Shown one piece after another: positions 21,774 through 30,429 of a DNA stretch of 64,000 bases. The stretch is from an uncultured Eubacteriales bacterium (GTDB taxonomy: Bacteria; Bacillota; Clostridia; Oscillospirales; CAG-272). The stretch is taken from the NCBI GenBank assembly GCA_934434925.1, contig CAKSAC010000001.1:1-64000 (forward strand). The letters are read 5' to 3'. Position 1 is the first letter of the stretch. Every line of letters begins with the position of its first letter. The translations under genes were made by a program, and so were the position numbers. The notes below the pieces were generated by a model, which saw nothing but the letters and a program-made list of their open reading frames with translations, was not told the origin of the DNA and did not search any database.

Positions 21774-24164
21774 ATGCTCTATACGCAAAAAACTTTGACA
21801 GCCCTTGAATTTGACAAGATTTGTTTACAACTTTCGCAATTTGCTCCCACAGAGGGGGCCAAAAACCGCGCCCTTTCTCTGACGCCGACCGACGATCCGG
21901 AGATGGTGGCGCGCCGCCAGCGACGCACGGCAGACGCAAGACGGCTGATCGCCGTAAAGGGATATCCCCCCTTCGTTTCGGACGGCGGAGCGGAAGACGC
22001 GGTCGCCCGTGCCGAGAAGGGGGCGGTCCTTTCTCCGAGGGAACTCCTTACGGTTGCGTCGGTCCTCCGCGCCGCGCGGCTGTTTTCGGATTACATCAAT
22101 ACGGATAGGGTCGATTCCGCGCTCAACGAGTATTTTGACGGTCTGATAGCGGTGCGGCCTCTTGAAGACCGGATCACGAAAGTCATCATCGGGGAAGACC
22201 TGATTGCGGATGAAGCCAGCCCGCTTCTCGGCGAGATCCGCCGCAAAATCCGATCGGCCAATAATCGCATCAAAGACACCCTTGCCACGTATATCGGCGG
22301 GGCGCGTTCGCGTTTTTTGCAGGAGAATATCGTCACCATGCGGAACGGGCGTTACGTTGTTCCTGTCAAGGCCGAGTACCGCGGCGAAATCAAAGGGCTT
22401 GTGCATGATACGTCTTCTTCCGGAGCCACGGTTTTTATTGAACCGATGGCGGTTGTTGAGGCAAACAATGAGCTGCGCGAACTCTCTTCCCGGGAAGAAC
22501 GCGAGATCGAACGCATTCTTTCCGAACTTTCGGAAGCGGCCGCCGCGTCAGCCGGGGCTGTGCGCACGGATTGTCATTACATGACCGAGATTGCTTTCTG
22601 CTATACCTGCGCCGCCTATGCCGATGCGACAGATGCCGTTCCGCCGATCCTTCTCGGCGAAAAACGCATTGAAATCCATCGGGGGCGACACCCGCTGATT
22701 GACCGGGAAAAAGTCGTGCCGATTGATATATCGCTCGGCGGAGAATTTGATACCCTGATTATCACAGGGCCGAATACCGGCGGAAAGACGGTCGCCTTGA
22801 AAACGATTGGCCTTTTTGCCCTGATGGCGCAGGCGGGATTACAACTCCCCGCGGCGGAAAAGACCGCATTCGGTGTCTTTTCGGATATTTTGGTGGATAT
22901 CGGCGACGAACAGAGCATAGAACAATCGCTTTCGACTTTTTCCGCGCATATGGTCAACATCGTGAATATGATCGGAGAAGTAGGGGAGAATTCCTTGGTT
23001 CTCTTCGATGAACTCGGCGCGGGAACAGACCCGATAGAAGGGGCGGCCCTGGCCGAAGCGATCTTGATGGAAACGCGGGAACGCGGGGCGCTTTCTGCTT
23101 CCACCACGCATTATGCGGAATTGAAAGTTTACGCATTGGAAACGCCCGGCGTACAGAACGCGTCCTGCGAGTTTGATCTGGAAACATTGCGCCCGACCTA
23201 TCGGCTCGTCATCGGTATGCCCGGAAAATCGAATGCGTTTGCCATCTCGGAAAAACTCGGCTTGCCGCAAAAAATCGTCCGCCGCGCCGACGCGCTTCTT
23301 TCCAAAGACACCAAACGCTTTGAAGAGGTGATCTCCCGGTTGGAGGCTTCCCGCGTCGAGATGGAAAAACAGCGGGAAGAAGCCGCCCGCCTCCGTCGGG
23401 AATACGAGGCGTTCAAGGCCAACGCCGAAAAACGTCTGAAAGAGAAGACCGCCTCTTCCGAAAAAGAAATTGCCGCAGCCCTGACGCGCGCCCGCCAGCT
23501 TTTGGACAGCGCCCGTGCGGGGAGCGAATATATCTTTCAGGAATTGGAACAATTGCGGAAAAAACGCGATTCCGCCAATCTGGCCGAGGAACTCAATCGT
23601 GCCAAAGCCGCCGTGCGCGAGCGCTTGCGGGAAGGCAATGAACTTTACGACAAGGCGGAATTCCGTGAAATCTCGTTGGAAGAAGATTATGTCCTTCCGC
23701 GTCCGCTTGTCAAAGGGGATCGCGTCTACCTGGTGGACTACCGGCAGGAAGGCATTGTGACCGCTCCGGCCGATAAAGCCGGGAAATTTACAGTGCAGGC
23801 CGGGATTTTGCAGGCGAAAGTTCCGCCGTCCGGATTGCGCTTGCTGGAAGGAAAAGAAAAGGTTCGGGTGAAGGCAAAAACACCCCCGCCGCCGCGCCAT
23901 ACCGCCGCCGTCCATGCAGATTTCCACCCGGAGATCGATGTGCGCGGCATGATCGGGGAGGACGCATGGTTCCTGATAGACAAGTATCTGGATGACGCGC
24001 TTATGGCCGGAATGCGCAGTGTCCGCATTATTCACGGGAAGGGAACCGGCGCGCTCCGCGCCGCAATACAAAAGTATCTGAAAACAGACAGCCGGGTGGC
24101 TTCTTATCGGATGGGAGCGTTCGGAGAAGGCGATGCCGGCGTGACGGTCGTAGAACTGAAATGA
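21774..24164 (+). CDS. mutS2: MutS2 endonuclease/recombination suppressor
   Basis: This 796-residue protein has the MutS core and clamp region, an ABC-type ATPase with Walker A TGPNTGGKTVALK (about 331-343), the ST(T)FSAHMVNI signature and Walker B SLVLFDELGAGTDP. A long Lys/Glu-rich coiled coil (about 510-610) follows, and a C-terminal Smr domain (EIDVRGMIGEDA, RIIHGKGTGALR; about 718-796). It lacks the mismatch-binding N-terminal domain of MutS1. Family members act on branched DNA and on stalled collided ribosomes. It is the last gene of the yqfC operon. Confidence 0.96.
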   Translation: MLYTQKTLTALEFDKICLQLSQFAPTEGAKNRALSLTPTDDPEMVARRQRRTADARRLIAVKGYPPFVSDGGAEDAVARAEKGAVLSPRELLTVASVLRAARLFSDYINTDRVDSALNEYFDGLIAVRPLEDRITKVIIGEDLIADEASPLLGEIRRKIRSANNRIKDTLATYIGGARSRFLQENIVTMRNGRYVVPVKAEYRGEIKGLVHDTSSSGATVFIEPMAVVEANNELRELSSREEREIERILSELSEAAAASAGAVRTDCHYMTEIAFCYTCAAYADATDAVPPILLGEKRIEIHRGRHPLIDREKVVPIDISLGGEFDTLIITGPNTGGKTVALKTIGLFALMAQAGLQLPAAEKTAFGVFSDILVDIGDEQSIEQSLSTFSAHMVNIVNMIGEVGENSLVLFDELGAGTDPIEGAALAEAILMETRERGALSASTTHYAELKVYALETPGVQNASCEFDLETLRPTYRLVIGMPGKSNAFAISEKLGLPQKIVRRADALLSKDTKRFEEVISRLEASRVEMEKQREEAARLRREYEAFKANAEKRLKEKTASSEKEIAAALTRARQLLDSARAGSEYIFQELEQLRKKRDSANLAEELNRAKAAVRERLREGNELYDKAEFREISLEEDYVLPRPLVKGDRVYLVDYRQEGIVTAPADKAGKFTVQAGILQAKVPPSGLRLLEGKEKVRVKAKTPPPPRHTAAVHADFHPEIDVRGMIGEDAWFLIDKYLDDALMAGMRSVRIIHGKGTGALRAAIQKYLKTDSRVASYRMGAFGEGDAGVTVVELK

Positions 24165-24178
24165 CGGCAAACCTCACA

Positions 24179-24278
24179 CGCCGCCCACCCCCTGGTTTCT
24201 CCGTCGGCTCCGCTTTTTTTACATCCTGCGCCGCCCACCTCCTGGTTTCTTTGGCAGTTCCGCTCCTGGCACGTTTTT
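24179..24278. repeat. Two imperfect 50-bp tandem repeats
   Basis: Two units starting CGCCGCCCAC(C/T)(C)CCTGGTTTCT lie at about 24179 and 24229, right after mutS2. They differ in several places. No gene is visible here. Confidence 0.55.
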
Positions 24279-24315
24279 GCCGGCTCGCTTGCCTGGCATG
24301 CAAAACGAAGCGAAT

Positions 24316-24349
24316 AAAAAAAGACATGTCTTTGAACATGTCTTTTTTT
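24316..24349. terminator. Bidirectional terminator between mutS2 and rplA
   Basis: AAAAAGACATG and CATGTCTTTTTTT form a stem with an 8-nt loop. A-run and T-run on opposite sides make it usable on both strands, which suits the convergent mutS2 and rplA genes. Confidence 0.85.
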
Positions 24350-24364
24350 GGAACCGCTATCGGT

Positions 24365-25057
24365 TCAGCTGAGTTTTGCGTAGTTGACTTTCACGCCGGG
24401 GCCCATCGTGGCGGCAAGAACACAGCTCTTGATATACTGGCCCTTTGCGCTGGCCGGTTTCGCCTTGATGATGGCACCCATCAGCGCATTGAAGTTTTCC
24501 AGCAACTTCTCGGCGCCGAAAGAGGCTTTCCCGATCGGGCAGTGGATGATGTTTGTTTTGTCGAGACGATATTCGATCTTACCGGCCTTGGCTTCTTTGA
24601 CCGCTTTGGCCACGTCCGGGGTAACGGTACCGGCCTTCGGGTTCGGCATAAGCCCCTTGGGACCAAGCACTTTACCGAGGCGACCGATCAGCCCCATCAT
24701 GTCCGGCGAAGCAATCACCACGTCAAACTCAAACCAGTTTTCACCGGTGATTTTCTTGACGTATTCGTCAGCGCCGACATAATCGGCACCGGCCTCTTCG
24801 GCGGCTTTGGCGGCATCACCGCGGGCAAAAACAAGGGTGCGGACGGTTTTGCCGGTTCCGTTCGGAAGAACGATCGCGCCACGAACCTGCTGGTCGGCAT
24901 GGCGGGAGTCAACTCCGAGGCGGACATTAATTTCGATTGTCTCATCAAATTTTGCTTTGGCGGTCTGCACAACCAGTTCCAGCGCCTCGGCACTGTCATA
25001 AAGACGGGATTTATCAATCAGCTTTGCGCTGTCAACATATTTTTTTCCGTTAGCCAT
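24365..25057 (-). CDS. rplA: Ribosomal protein uL1
   Basis: This is a 230-residue full-length L1 with VNVRLGVDSRHADQQVRGAI, LPNGTGKTVRTLVFA and GLMPNPKAGTVTPDV. It binds 23S rRNA at the L1 stalk and, by family, represses the L11-L1 operon through an mRNA mimic. It is the last gene in the operon here; rplJ and rplL do not follow, since a terminator and mutS2 come next. Confidence 0.97.
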   Translation of the reverse strand: MANGKKYVDSAKLIDKSRLYDSAEALELVVQTAKAKFDETIEINVRLGVDSRHADQQVRGAIVLPNGTGKTVRTLVFARGDAAKAAEEAGADYVGADEYVKKITGENWFEFDVVIASPDMMGLIGRLGKVLGPKGLMPNPKAGTVTPDVAKAVKEAKAGKIEYRLDKTNIIHCPIGKASFGAEKLLENFNALMGAIIKAKPASAKGQYIKSCVLAATMGPGVKVNYAKLS

Positions 25058-25074
25058 TGTTCTTTCCTCCTTAA

Positions 25075-25500
25075 TCAGTCAACCACCGAGATTCCCATGC
25101 TGCGGGCGGTTCCGGCAACCATGCTCATGGCGGCCTCGATGGAACCGGCGTTCAGGTCGGGCATCTTGGTTTCGGCAATCTTGCGAACCTGCTCTTTGGT
25201 GATCGTTGCAACCTTGTCCTTGTTCGGAACAGCGGAAGCGGTCTCAATGTTGCAGGCCTTCTTCAGGAGGACGGCTGCGGGAGGCGTCTTGGTGATGAAG
25301 GTGAAGGAACGGTCGGCATACACCGTGATGACAACGGGGATGATAAGACCCATGTCGTTTTTGGTTCTTTCGTTGAACTCTTTGGTAAAGTTGGGGATGG
25401 AAACGCCGTACTGACCGAGGGCGGGACCTACGGGCGGCTGGGGCGTAGCTTTTCCGGCGGGAAGCTGAAGTTTGATATAACCGGTAATTTTCTTAGCCAT
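25075..25500 (-). CDS. rplK: Ribosomal protein uL11
   Basis: This 141-residue protein shows the L11 signature (IKLQLPAGKATPQPPVGPAL, GVSIPNFTKEFN, TPPAAVLLKKAC). It sits 17 bp upstream of rplA. An unusually well-paired leader lies directly in front of its ribosome binding site (GGAGG). Confidence 0.97.
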   Translation of the reverse strand: MAKKITGYIKLQLPAGKATPQPPVGPALGQYGVSIPNFTKEFNERTKNDMGLIIPVVITVYADRSFTFITKTPPAAVLLKKACNIETASAVPNKDKVATITKEQVRKIAETKMPDLNAGSIEAAMSMVAGTARSMGISVVD

Positions 25501-25518
25501 AATACTAATCCTCCGAAA

Positions 25519-25564
25519 TGTGGTGAAAATACGGGAGAATGAAACTTATTTTCTCCCTCCCACA
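25519..25564 (-). promoter_or_regulatory. Structured rplK leader (possible L1-binding regulatory site)
   Basis: On the minus strand TGTGG (25560-25564) pairs with CCACA (25519-25523), enclosing a GGGAGAA/TTCTCCC hairpin. It ends a few bases before the rplK ribosome binding site. Autogenous control by L1 at rplK leaders is known in other bacteria; binding here is inference. Two further small hairpins (TCCGC/GCGGA and GGGGC/GCCCC) lie just upstream. Confidence 0.5.
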
Positions 25565-25602
25565 TGATATCCGCTGAAAGCGGACGGCGGGGCAAAGCCC
25601 CT

Positions 25603-26145
25603 TTATTCCGCAAGACGTGCGTCCTGCGTGTCGATCATAACGGCGATGTCCCGGCGCTCGGTAGAAACGAGCAGGGTCAGTTGTTTCTGATCTTCGCTGA
25701 TTTCCTGAAGAACACCGCAATACCCCTCGAAAGCGCCCGAGACCACAGAAATCTTGTCACCGATCTTGAAGGCGAATTCCTGAGGCTTGGATTCAATGCG
25801 AAGGTTTTTCAGTTCGGCATCCGTCAGCGGAACGGGACGCGAACCGGGGCCGACGAAACCGGTGACGCCGGTGATATTCCGGACGACGTGCCAGCTTTCA
25901 TCGTTCATGACCATGTGAATGAGAACATAGGCGGGAAGCAGTTTGGTCTCCACTTCTTTTTGCTCACCTTTATCGTTGGTGACGATCCCTTTTTCCGTGG
26001 GAACAAGCACATCGAAAATCAGGTGACCGAGGCCTCTGTTTTTCACAATTTGCTCAATGCTGAGTTTGACTTTGTTTTCATAACCCGAATAGGTATGGGC
26101 AACATACCACCTGGGACCGAGGTTCATTTCATTGATATCGCTCAT
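25603..26145 (-). CDS. nusG: Transcription elongation/antitermination factor NusG
   Basis: This 180-residue protein has the NGN domain (PRWYVAHTYSGYENKVKLSI, LLPAYVLIHM, GVTGFVGPG) and a C-terminal KOW domain (KIGDKISVVSGAFEGYCGVL). It binds RNA polymerase and links it to ribosomes or Rho. The gene follows secE by 13 bp. Confidence 0.97.
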   Translation of the reverse strand: MSDINEMNLGPRWYVAHTYSGYENKVKLSIEQIVKNRGLGHLIFDVLVPTEKGIVTNDKGEQKEVETKLLPAYVLIHMVMNDESWHVVRNITGVTGFVGPGSRPVPLTDAELKNLRIESKPQEFAFKIGDKISVVSGAFEGYCGVLQEISEDQKQLTLLVSTERRDIAVMIDTQDARLAE

Positions 26146-26158
26146 TCCGATGCCCTAC

Positions 26159-26500
26159 TCAGATCAATTTTGCCAACCAGGCAAAGAAAGCGCTGAAAGC
26201 AGTGTCAATGCCGAGAAGAATCGCGCTCAGTATAACAACAAGCACGATGACCACCGCGGAACTGCGGCAGACATTCTTCCAGGACATCCAGACAATCTTT
26301 TTGCGTTCACTCATGAAATCGCGCCAGAATCTTGCAATGCGCTTTCCGAGGCGGACGAAGAAGTTTGGCTTTCCGTTCTTTTTCTTCTGCTTGACGGGTT
26401 TAGAGGAGACGGATGCTCCGGCAGTTTCCTCGACCGTGGTACGGTTTTCGGGAAGGTCCTGCTGATTCAGCTCATTGCTGTTTTCCATATCGGCCATCAT
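26159..26500 (-). CDS. secE: Preprotein translocase subunit SecE
   Basis: The single-membrane-segment SecE has a 113-residue form from ATG 26500, with an acidic N-terminus, a Lys-rich stretch (SSKPVKQKKKNGKPN) and the RFWRDFMSERKKIVWMSWKN amphipathic helix before the C-terminal membrane segment VIVLVVILSAILLGI. The start was chosen because AGGAG lies 5-8 nt upstream of two adjacent ATGs (26500, 26497). A longer upstream reading would overlap rpmG. Confidence 0.92.
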   Translation of the reverse strand: MMADMENSNELNQQDLPENRTTVEETAGASVSSKPVKQKKKNGKPNFFVRLGKRIARFWRDFMSERKKIVWMSWKNVCRSSAVVIVLVVILSAILLGIDTAFSAFFAWLAKLI

Positions 26501-26510
26501 TCGTTCTCCT

Positions 26511-26660
26511 TTACTTGCTCTCACGATGCAGGGTATGCTTACGGCAGAAGGGGCAGAACTTGTTCATTTCAAGTCTGTCAGGATTGTTTTTCTTGTTTTT
26601 TTTGGTATCGTAGTTTCTCTGCTTGCATTCCGTGCAGCACAATGTGATCTTGTCTCTCAT
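26511..26660 (-). CDS. rpmG: Ribosomal protein bL33
   Basis: This 49-residue protein (MRDKITLCCTECKQRNYDTK..., then KFCPFCRKHT) carries two CxxC pairs, so it is the zinc-binding type of L33. It opens the secE-nusG operon, as usual in Firmicutes. AGGAGG lies 7 nt upstream. Its stop codon is 10 bases from secE's start, sharing the ribosome binding site region. Confidence 0.96.
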   Translation of the reverse strand: MRDKITLCCTECKQRNYDTKKNKKNNPDRLEMNKFCPFCRKHTLHRESK

Positions 26661-26698
26661 ATCGGCACCTCCTATTGAATTTGGGTGTTACCCCATGC

Positions 26699-26712
26699 GG
26701 CCCCGCGGGGCC
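26699..26712 (-). promoter_or_regulatory. Perfect 14-bp palindrome in the rpmG leader
   Basis: GGCCCCGCGGGGCC lies about 40-50 bases upstream of the rpmG start. The leader between the promoter and rpmG also contains CCGGAAAGG...CCTTCCGG and CCTCTG/CAGAGG hairpins, the latter followed by a T-run. Function unknown. Confidence 0.45.
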
Positions 26713-26790
26713 TGTACCTCCCTCAGGACAGAGGGGTACCGGAAGGTCCCTTTCCGGCACAACAAAAAAGCCTCTGACAGAGGTGCTTAC

Positions 26791-26820
26791 AGTATACCAC
26801 TGTCTTAGGCTTTTTGTCAA
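26791..26820 (-). promoter_or_regulatory. Promoter of the rpmG-secE-nusG-rplK-rplA operon
   Basis: On the minus strand TTGACA (26815-26820) and TATACT (26791-26796) are 18 nt apart. Confidence 0.7.
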
Positions 26821-26847
26821 GAGTTTTTACAAAAAAATAATATTTAT

Positions 26848-27240
26848 AACAAACGGCTTACAAAAATGAATTTTTGTATTGCGTTCGCAACAGGTTCTTT
26901 GCGAAACGCAAAGAACAGCCGTTCGTTGAAATATGGCGAGAAAAAGCCCTTGCGAGCAAACTTTTTCTCTTATATTATAACAAACGGCTTACAAAAATAA
27001 ATTTTTGTATTGCGTTCGCAATAGGTTCTTTGCGAAACGCAAAGAACAGCCGTTCGTTGAAATATGGCGAGAAAAAGCCCTTGCAAGCAAACTTTTTCTC
27101 TTATATTATAACAAACGGCTTACAAAAATAAATTTTTGTATTGCGTTCACAATAGGTTCTTTGCGAAACGCAAAGAACAGCCGTTCGTTGAAATATGGCG
27201 AGAAAAAGCCCTTGCAAGCAAACTTTTTCTCTTATATTAC
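26848..27240. repeat. Three tandem copies of a 131-bp structured repeat
   Basis: The outer arm AACAAACGGCT starts at 26848, 26979 and 27110, an exact 131-bp period. In each copy an 80-base core (e.g. 26979-27058) is closed by AACGGCT/AGCCGTT and holds three hairpins: TACAAAAA/TTTTTGTA, ATTGC/GCAAT and GTTCTTTGCG-AAA-CGCAAAGAAC. A fourth hairpin GAGAAAAAG/CTTTTTCTC follows, ending in TTATATT. Copies differ by a few bases. No coding reading makes sense, although each unit stays open in one frame. Confidence 0.85.
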
Positions 27241-27386
27241 AAGGTCATATCGGATTTTTTGCGCGGTTTCTTCCGGGACTTTCACGGTTTCTCTTGGGGC
27301 TTTCACGGTTTTCCCCGGGGGGCTTGCGACTTCACCCCGGGGGCCTTGCACTTGACGACATCGGACCAAAACGCGGTTTTTATCGG

Positions 27387-29819
27387 TCAGCCGACCGGGG
27401 AAGGGTCCTTTTTCCGGATCGAAAACACCGGTTCGCAATCGGCGACCGTTACGCTGATTTCCTCATTGTTTTCCGGCGGGCTTTCCAGAATGATTTCAGA
27501 GAGACGGTTCCCGATTTTTTGCGTCAGGGTACGGCGGAGCGCGCGCGCCCCGAAAGCCGGCGAATACCCCTCCCTGACAAGGTAAGCGGGAACATCGGCG
27601 GAAAATACGACGCGGATTCCCTGTTCCGCGAGGCGCGACGCGGTTTCAGAGAGCAAGAGTTCTGCAATCTGTTCCAGCTCCCGTTTTCCGAGCGGACGGA
27701 ACCGGATAATCTCATCGATCCGGTTGATAAGCTCCGGACGGAAATGTTCCTTCAGAAGCGGCATTCCGTGCGTGTCGTTTTCAGGTTCCGGCGTTTCTCC
27801 GACGGAGAAGCCGAGGGGGAGTTCCTGCCCGGTTCGTCCGGCACCGATATTGGAAGTCAGGATCAGGATTGTGTTACGGAAAGATACAGTCCGCCCCTCT
27901 GCGTCTGTCAGAATTCCGTCGTCCAGAATCTGGAGAAGGATTCCGTAAATATCGGGATGCGCTTTTTCAATTTCGTCGAACAACACCACAGAATAAGGAT
28001 GTCTCCTCACCCGTTTGGTGAGTTGACCGCCTTCGTCGTAGCCGACATATCCGGGCGGGGAACCGACCAGACGTGTGACGGAAAACTTCTCCATGTATTC
28101 CGACATATCAAAACGGATCAAGGCCTCTTCCGAACCGAAAAGAGCCAGGGCCAGCGCTTTTGCCAGCTCGGTTTTGCCGACGCCTGTCTGCCCGAGGAAG
28201 AGAAATGACCCGATCGGCCGCCGGGGGTCGCGGATTCCGCTTTTTGAGCGCCGGATGGCGGAGCAGAGGGCAAAAATCGCCTCAGATTGTCCGATGACAC
28301 GGGATCCCAGAAGATTTTCAAGTTCCGCCAGCTTTTCTTTTTCCCGCGTTTTGAGCGTGCTGACCGGGATGCCCGTCATTTCCGAAAGCGTAGCGGCAAC
28401 GCGTTCGGCGGTGACGGTGTCGCCTTGCTCTTTCTCTCTTTTGGCGTTTTCCTTTGCGATTTTATCATCAATATCCGCAATCTTATCGCGCCATTCGCAT
28501 GCCTTTTCATAGGCCTGCGAGAGGACCGCTTCTTCCTTTTTCTTTTCTAATTCCCGCCGCGTTTTTTCAAGAGAACACCGGGTTTTATCCCCTTCGAGAT
28601 TTTGCAGGCGAAGCCCGGCTGCCGTTTCGTCAAGCAGATCGAGAGCTTTGTCGGGCAGATAGCGGTCGGGAACATAGCGTTCCGACAAGCGGATGGCCGC
28701 GTCAATTGCGCCGTCGGAGATTTTGAGGCCGTGATGCGATTCATACTTCGCCCGCAACCCGGTCAGGATCGCGCGCGTCTGCTCTTTTGTAGGTTCTTCG
28801 ACCGTGATCGGCTGAAAGCGACGTTCCAGCGCCGCATCCTTTTCGATATGCTTTCTGTATTCCTCGGCGGTCGTTGCGCCGATGACATGAATCTCTCCCC
28901 GGGACATCGCCGGCTTCAGAATGTTGGCGGCATCGATTGCGCCTTCTGCCGCCCCGGCTCCGACAATGGTATGAATTTCATCGATGAAAAGAAGGATACC
29001 GTGTGCGGCGCGCAATTGCTCCAGCATATTTTTCATCCGTTCCTCGAATTCTCCCCGGTATTTTGCCCCGGCGATCATGGAACCGAGATCGAGGCTGAAC
29101 AGGAGTTTGCCGCGCAGAGGAGGCGGAACCTGTTCCTTGACAATCCGTTCCGCCAACCCTTCCACGACGGCGGTTTTTCCGACTCCGGGTTCGCCGATCA
29201 GGCAGGGGTTGTTTTTTTGCCGACGCGAGAGTACCCGGATTACACGCGCAATCTCTTCTTCGCGACCGATGACGGGATCGAGTTTCCCTTCGGCGGCCAT
29301 GGCGGTCATATCACGTCCGAACCCTTGCAGTGCAGGGCAGATTTCCGCAATTTGAACATTGCGTTTTTTGCTCTTTTCGTTTTGCGCATTTTCAAGGATT
29401 TCTTCCAGGTCTGACTGTAATTCTTCACAGAGAACGCCAAGGGAGGAAAGCAATTTCACCGCGACGCAGTCGCGCGTCCGGAGCAAAGCGAGCAGCAGAT
29501 GTTCGGTTCCGATCAGCCCAAGCGTTGAAACGCCGGGGAGCTGCGCGCTATCCCGGAGAATTTTCCGCAGACGGGGGGTCATGTCGGCCGCTCCCGGCGC
29601 GGTTCTGTGACCGATCCCCGTAAAACGCGAGATGGCATCGCGAATTTTGTCGGCATGGATGCCGGCGCTGTCCAGTACCCGTGCGGCCACGCCGTCGCGT
29701 TCTGCGGCGAGGCCGAAAAGCAAATGCTCGGTTCCGATATAAGTATGGCCGAGTTCCGAAGCGGTTTCCTCCGCGCGTTTCAGGGCGGCTTGTGCTTTTG
29801 AGGTGAATTTTTGCGTCAA
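27387..29819 (-). CDS. clpC: ATP-dependent Clp protease ATP-binding subunit ClpC
   Basis: This 810-residue Hsp100 has two N-terminal Clp_N repeats (about 1-145), ATPase 1 with GEPGVGKT (209-216), a short middle coiled coil (about 410-470), and ATPase 2 with GQTGVGKT (about 540-547) followed by the LVGSPPGYVGYDEGGQLT pore segment. It uses ClpP to degrade proteins. The start is TTG 29819 with AAGGAG 8-10 nt upstream. It is not next to ctsR-mcsA-mcsB; instead it lies 57 bp after a peptidoglycan-binding gene and may share its transcript. The C-terminus is short and lacks extra domains. Confidence 0.94.
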   Translation of the reverse strand: MTQKFTSKAQAALKRAEETASELGHTYIGTEHLLFGLAAERDGVAARVLDSAGIHADKIRDAISRFTGIGHRTAPGAADMTPRLRKILRDSAQLPGVSTLGLIGTEHLLLALLRTRDCVAVKLLSSLGVLCEELQSDLEEILENAQNEKSKKRNVQIAEICPALQGFGRDMTAMAAEGKLDPVIGREEEIARVIRVLSRRQKNNPCLIGEPGVGKTAVVEGLAERIVKEQVPPPLRGKLLFSLDLGSMIAGAKYRGEFEERMKNMLEQLRAAHGILLFIDEIHTIVGAGAAEGAIDAANILKPAMSRGEIHVIGATTAEEYRKHIEKDAALERRFQPITVEEPTKEQTRAILTGLRAKYESHHGLKISDGAIDAAIRLSERYVPDRYLPDKALDLLDETAAGLRLQNLEGDKTRCSLEKTRRELEKKKEEAVLSQAYEKACEWRDKIADIDDKIAKENAKREKEQGDTVTAERVAATLSEMTGIPVSTLKTREKEKLAELENLLGSRVIGQSEAIFALCSAIRRSKSGIRDPRRPIGSFLFLGQTGVGKTELAKALALALFGSEEALIRFDMSEYMEKFSVTRLVGSPPGYVGYDEGGQLTKRVRRHPYSVVLFDEIEKAHPDIYGILLQILDDGILTDAEGRTVSFRNTILILTSNIGAGRTGQELPLGFSVGETPEPENDTHGMPLLKEHFRPELINRIDEIIRFRPLGKRELEQIAELLLSETASRLAEQGIRVVFSADVPAYLVREGYSPAFGARALRRTLTQKIGNRLSEIILESPPENNEEISVTVADCEPVFSIRKKDPSPVG

Positions 29820-29876
29820 GGCCTGTTCTCCTTCTCGTTCATTTTGCTTATTCTTGACACGATTTTTTTCCTCTAT

Positions 29877-30422
29877 TCACTCGGCCGGGGCGCGTTCCGG
29901 CTTTTCGTTATACCGGATGCAATCCGGGTATCCGTAATCACGGAGCAGTTTGGCGTACAGAACGGCGCTGACTTCGCCGCTCTTCGGCAGGGCGTAGATT
30001 TTCTCGATAGCCGAAACGAGTGCGGCGGTGGTATATGTAAAAATCCCGTTCACATCGGTATGCAGGCCAATCCGGTAGCGATCCGCCAGCACATTCAGCA
30101 TCTTCTGTAAAAGCCGTACGCCCTCTCCGCGGCTTCCGGACCGGACGGGGAAGGCGGTATCCGGCGGAATACAGGGCTTTCCGCTTCGTTCGTCGTATAC
30201 GTGCCGATAAGCGCGGTGCAGGGCCGTCCAGGTTTCATAATCCACTTTTCCCGTCACGGGCAGGGAGGACTGTTCCTGAAAGAGCGAAACGGCCGCGCGG
30301 GTCTTTTCGCCGTATCTTCCGTCAACGCGTATGGCGGGGAGGTTCGCTCCGCTGTGATGGAGTTCGAGCAGGCAGACCTGTATCTGTCGGATCGCGTCTT
30401 GTTCGTTGATGGCTGTATTCAT
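29877..30422 (-). CDS. Peptidoglycan-binding domain protein
   Basis: This 181-residue protein has two PG_binding_1-like modules: AIRQIQVCLLELHHSG...IRVDGRYGEKTRAAVSLFQ (about 9-60) and VRLLQKMLNVLADRYR (about 100-160). There is no signal peptide. It is the third gene of a minus-strand set with similar repeats, 7 bp after its neighbour. It may act inside the developing spore or mother cell; no catalytic domain is visible. I do not know a specific name. Confidence 0.7.
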   Translation of the reverse strand: MNTAINEQDAIRQIQVCLLELHHSGANLPAIRVDGRYGEKTRAAVSLFQEQSSLPVTGKVDYETWTALHRAYRHVYDERSGKPCIPPDTAFPVRSGSRGEGVRLLQKMLNVLADRYRIGLHTDVNGIFTYTTAALVSAIEKIYALPKSGEVSAVLYAKLLRDYGYPDCIRYNEKPERAPAE

Positions 30423-30429
30423 ATTTCTC

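Noticed and set aside
26848..27240. CRISPR array
   Set aside because: Units are contiguous and fully repeated, with no variable spacers; no cas genes nearby.
26874..27585. Overlapping ORFs through the 131-bp array (MYCVRNRFFAKRKEQPFVEI...)
   Set aside because: They exist only because the 131-bp repeat stays open in one frame. No ribosome binding site, composition reflects the repeat, and the same reading repeats three times.
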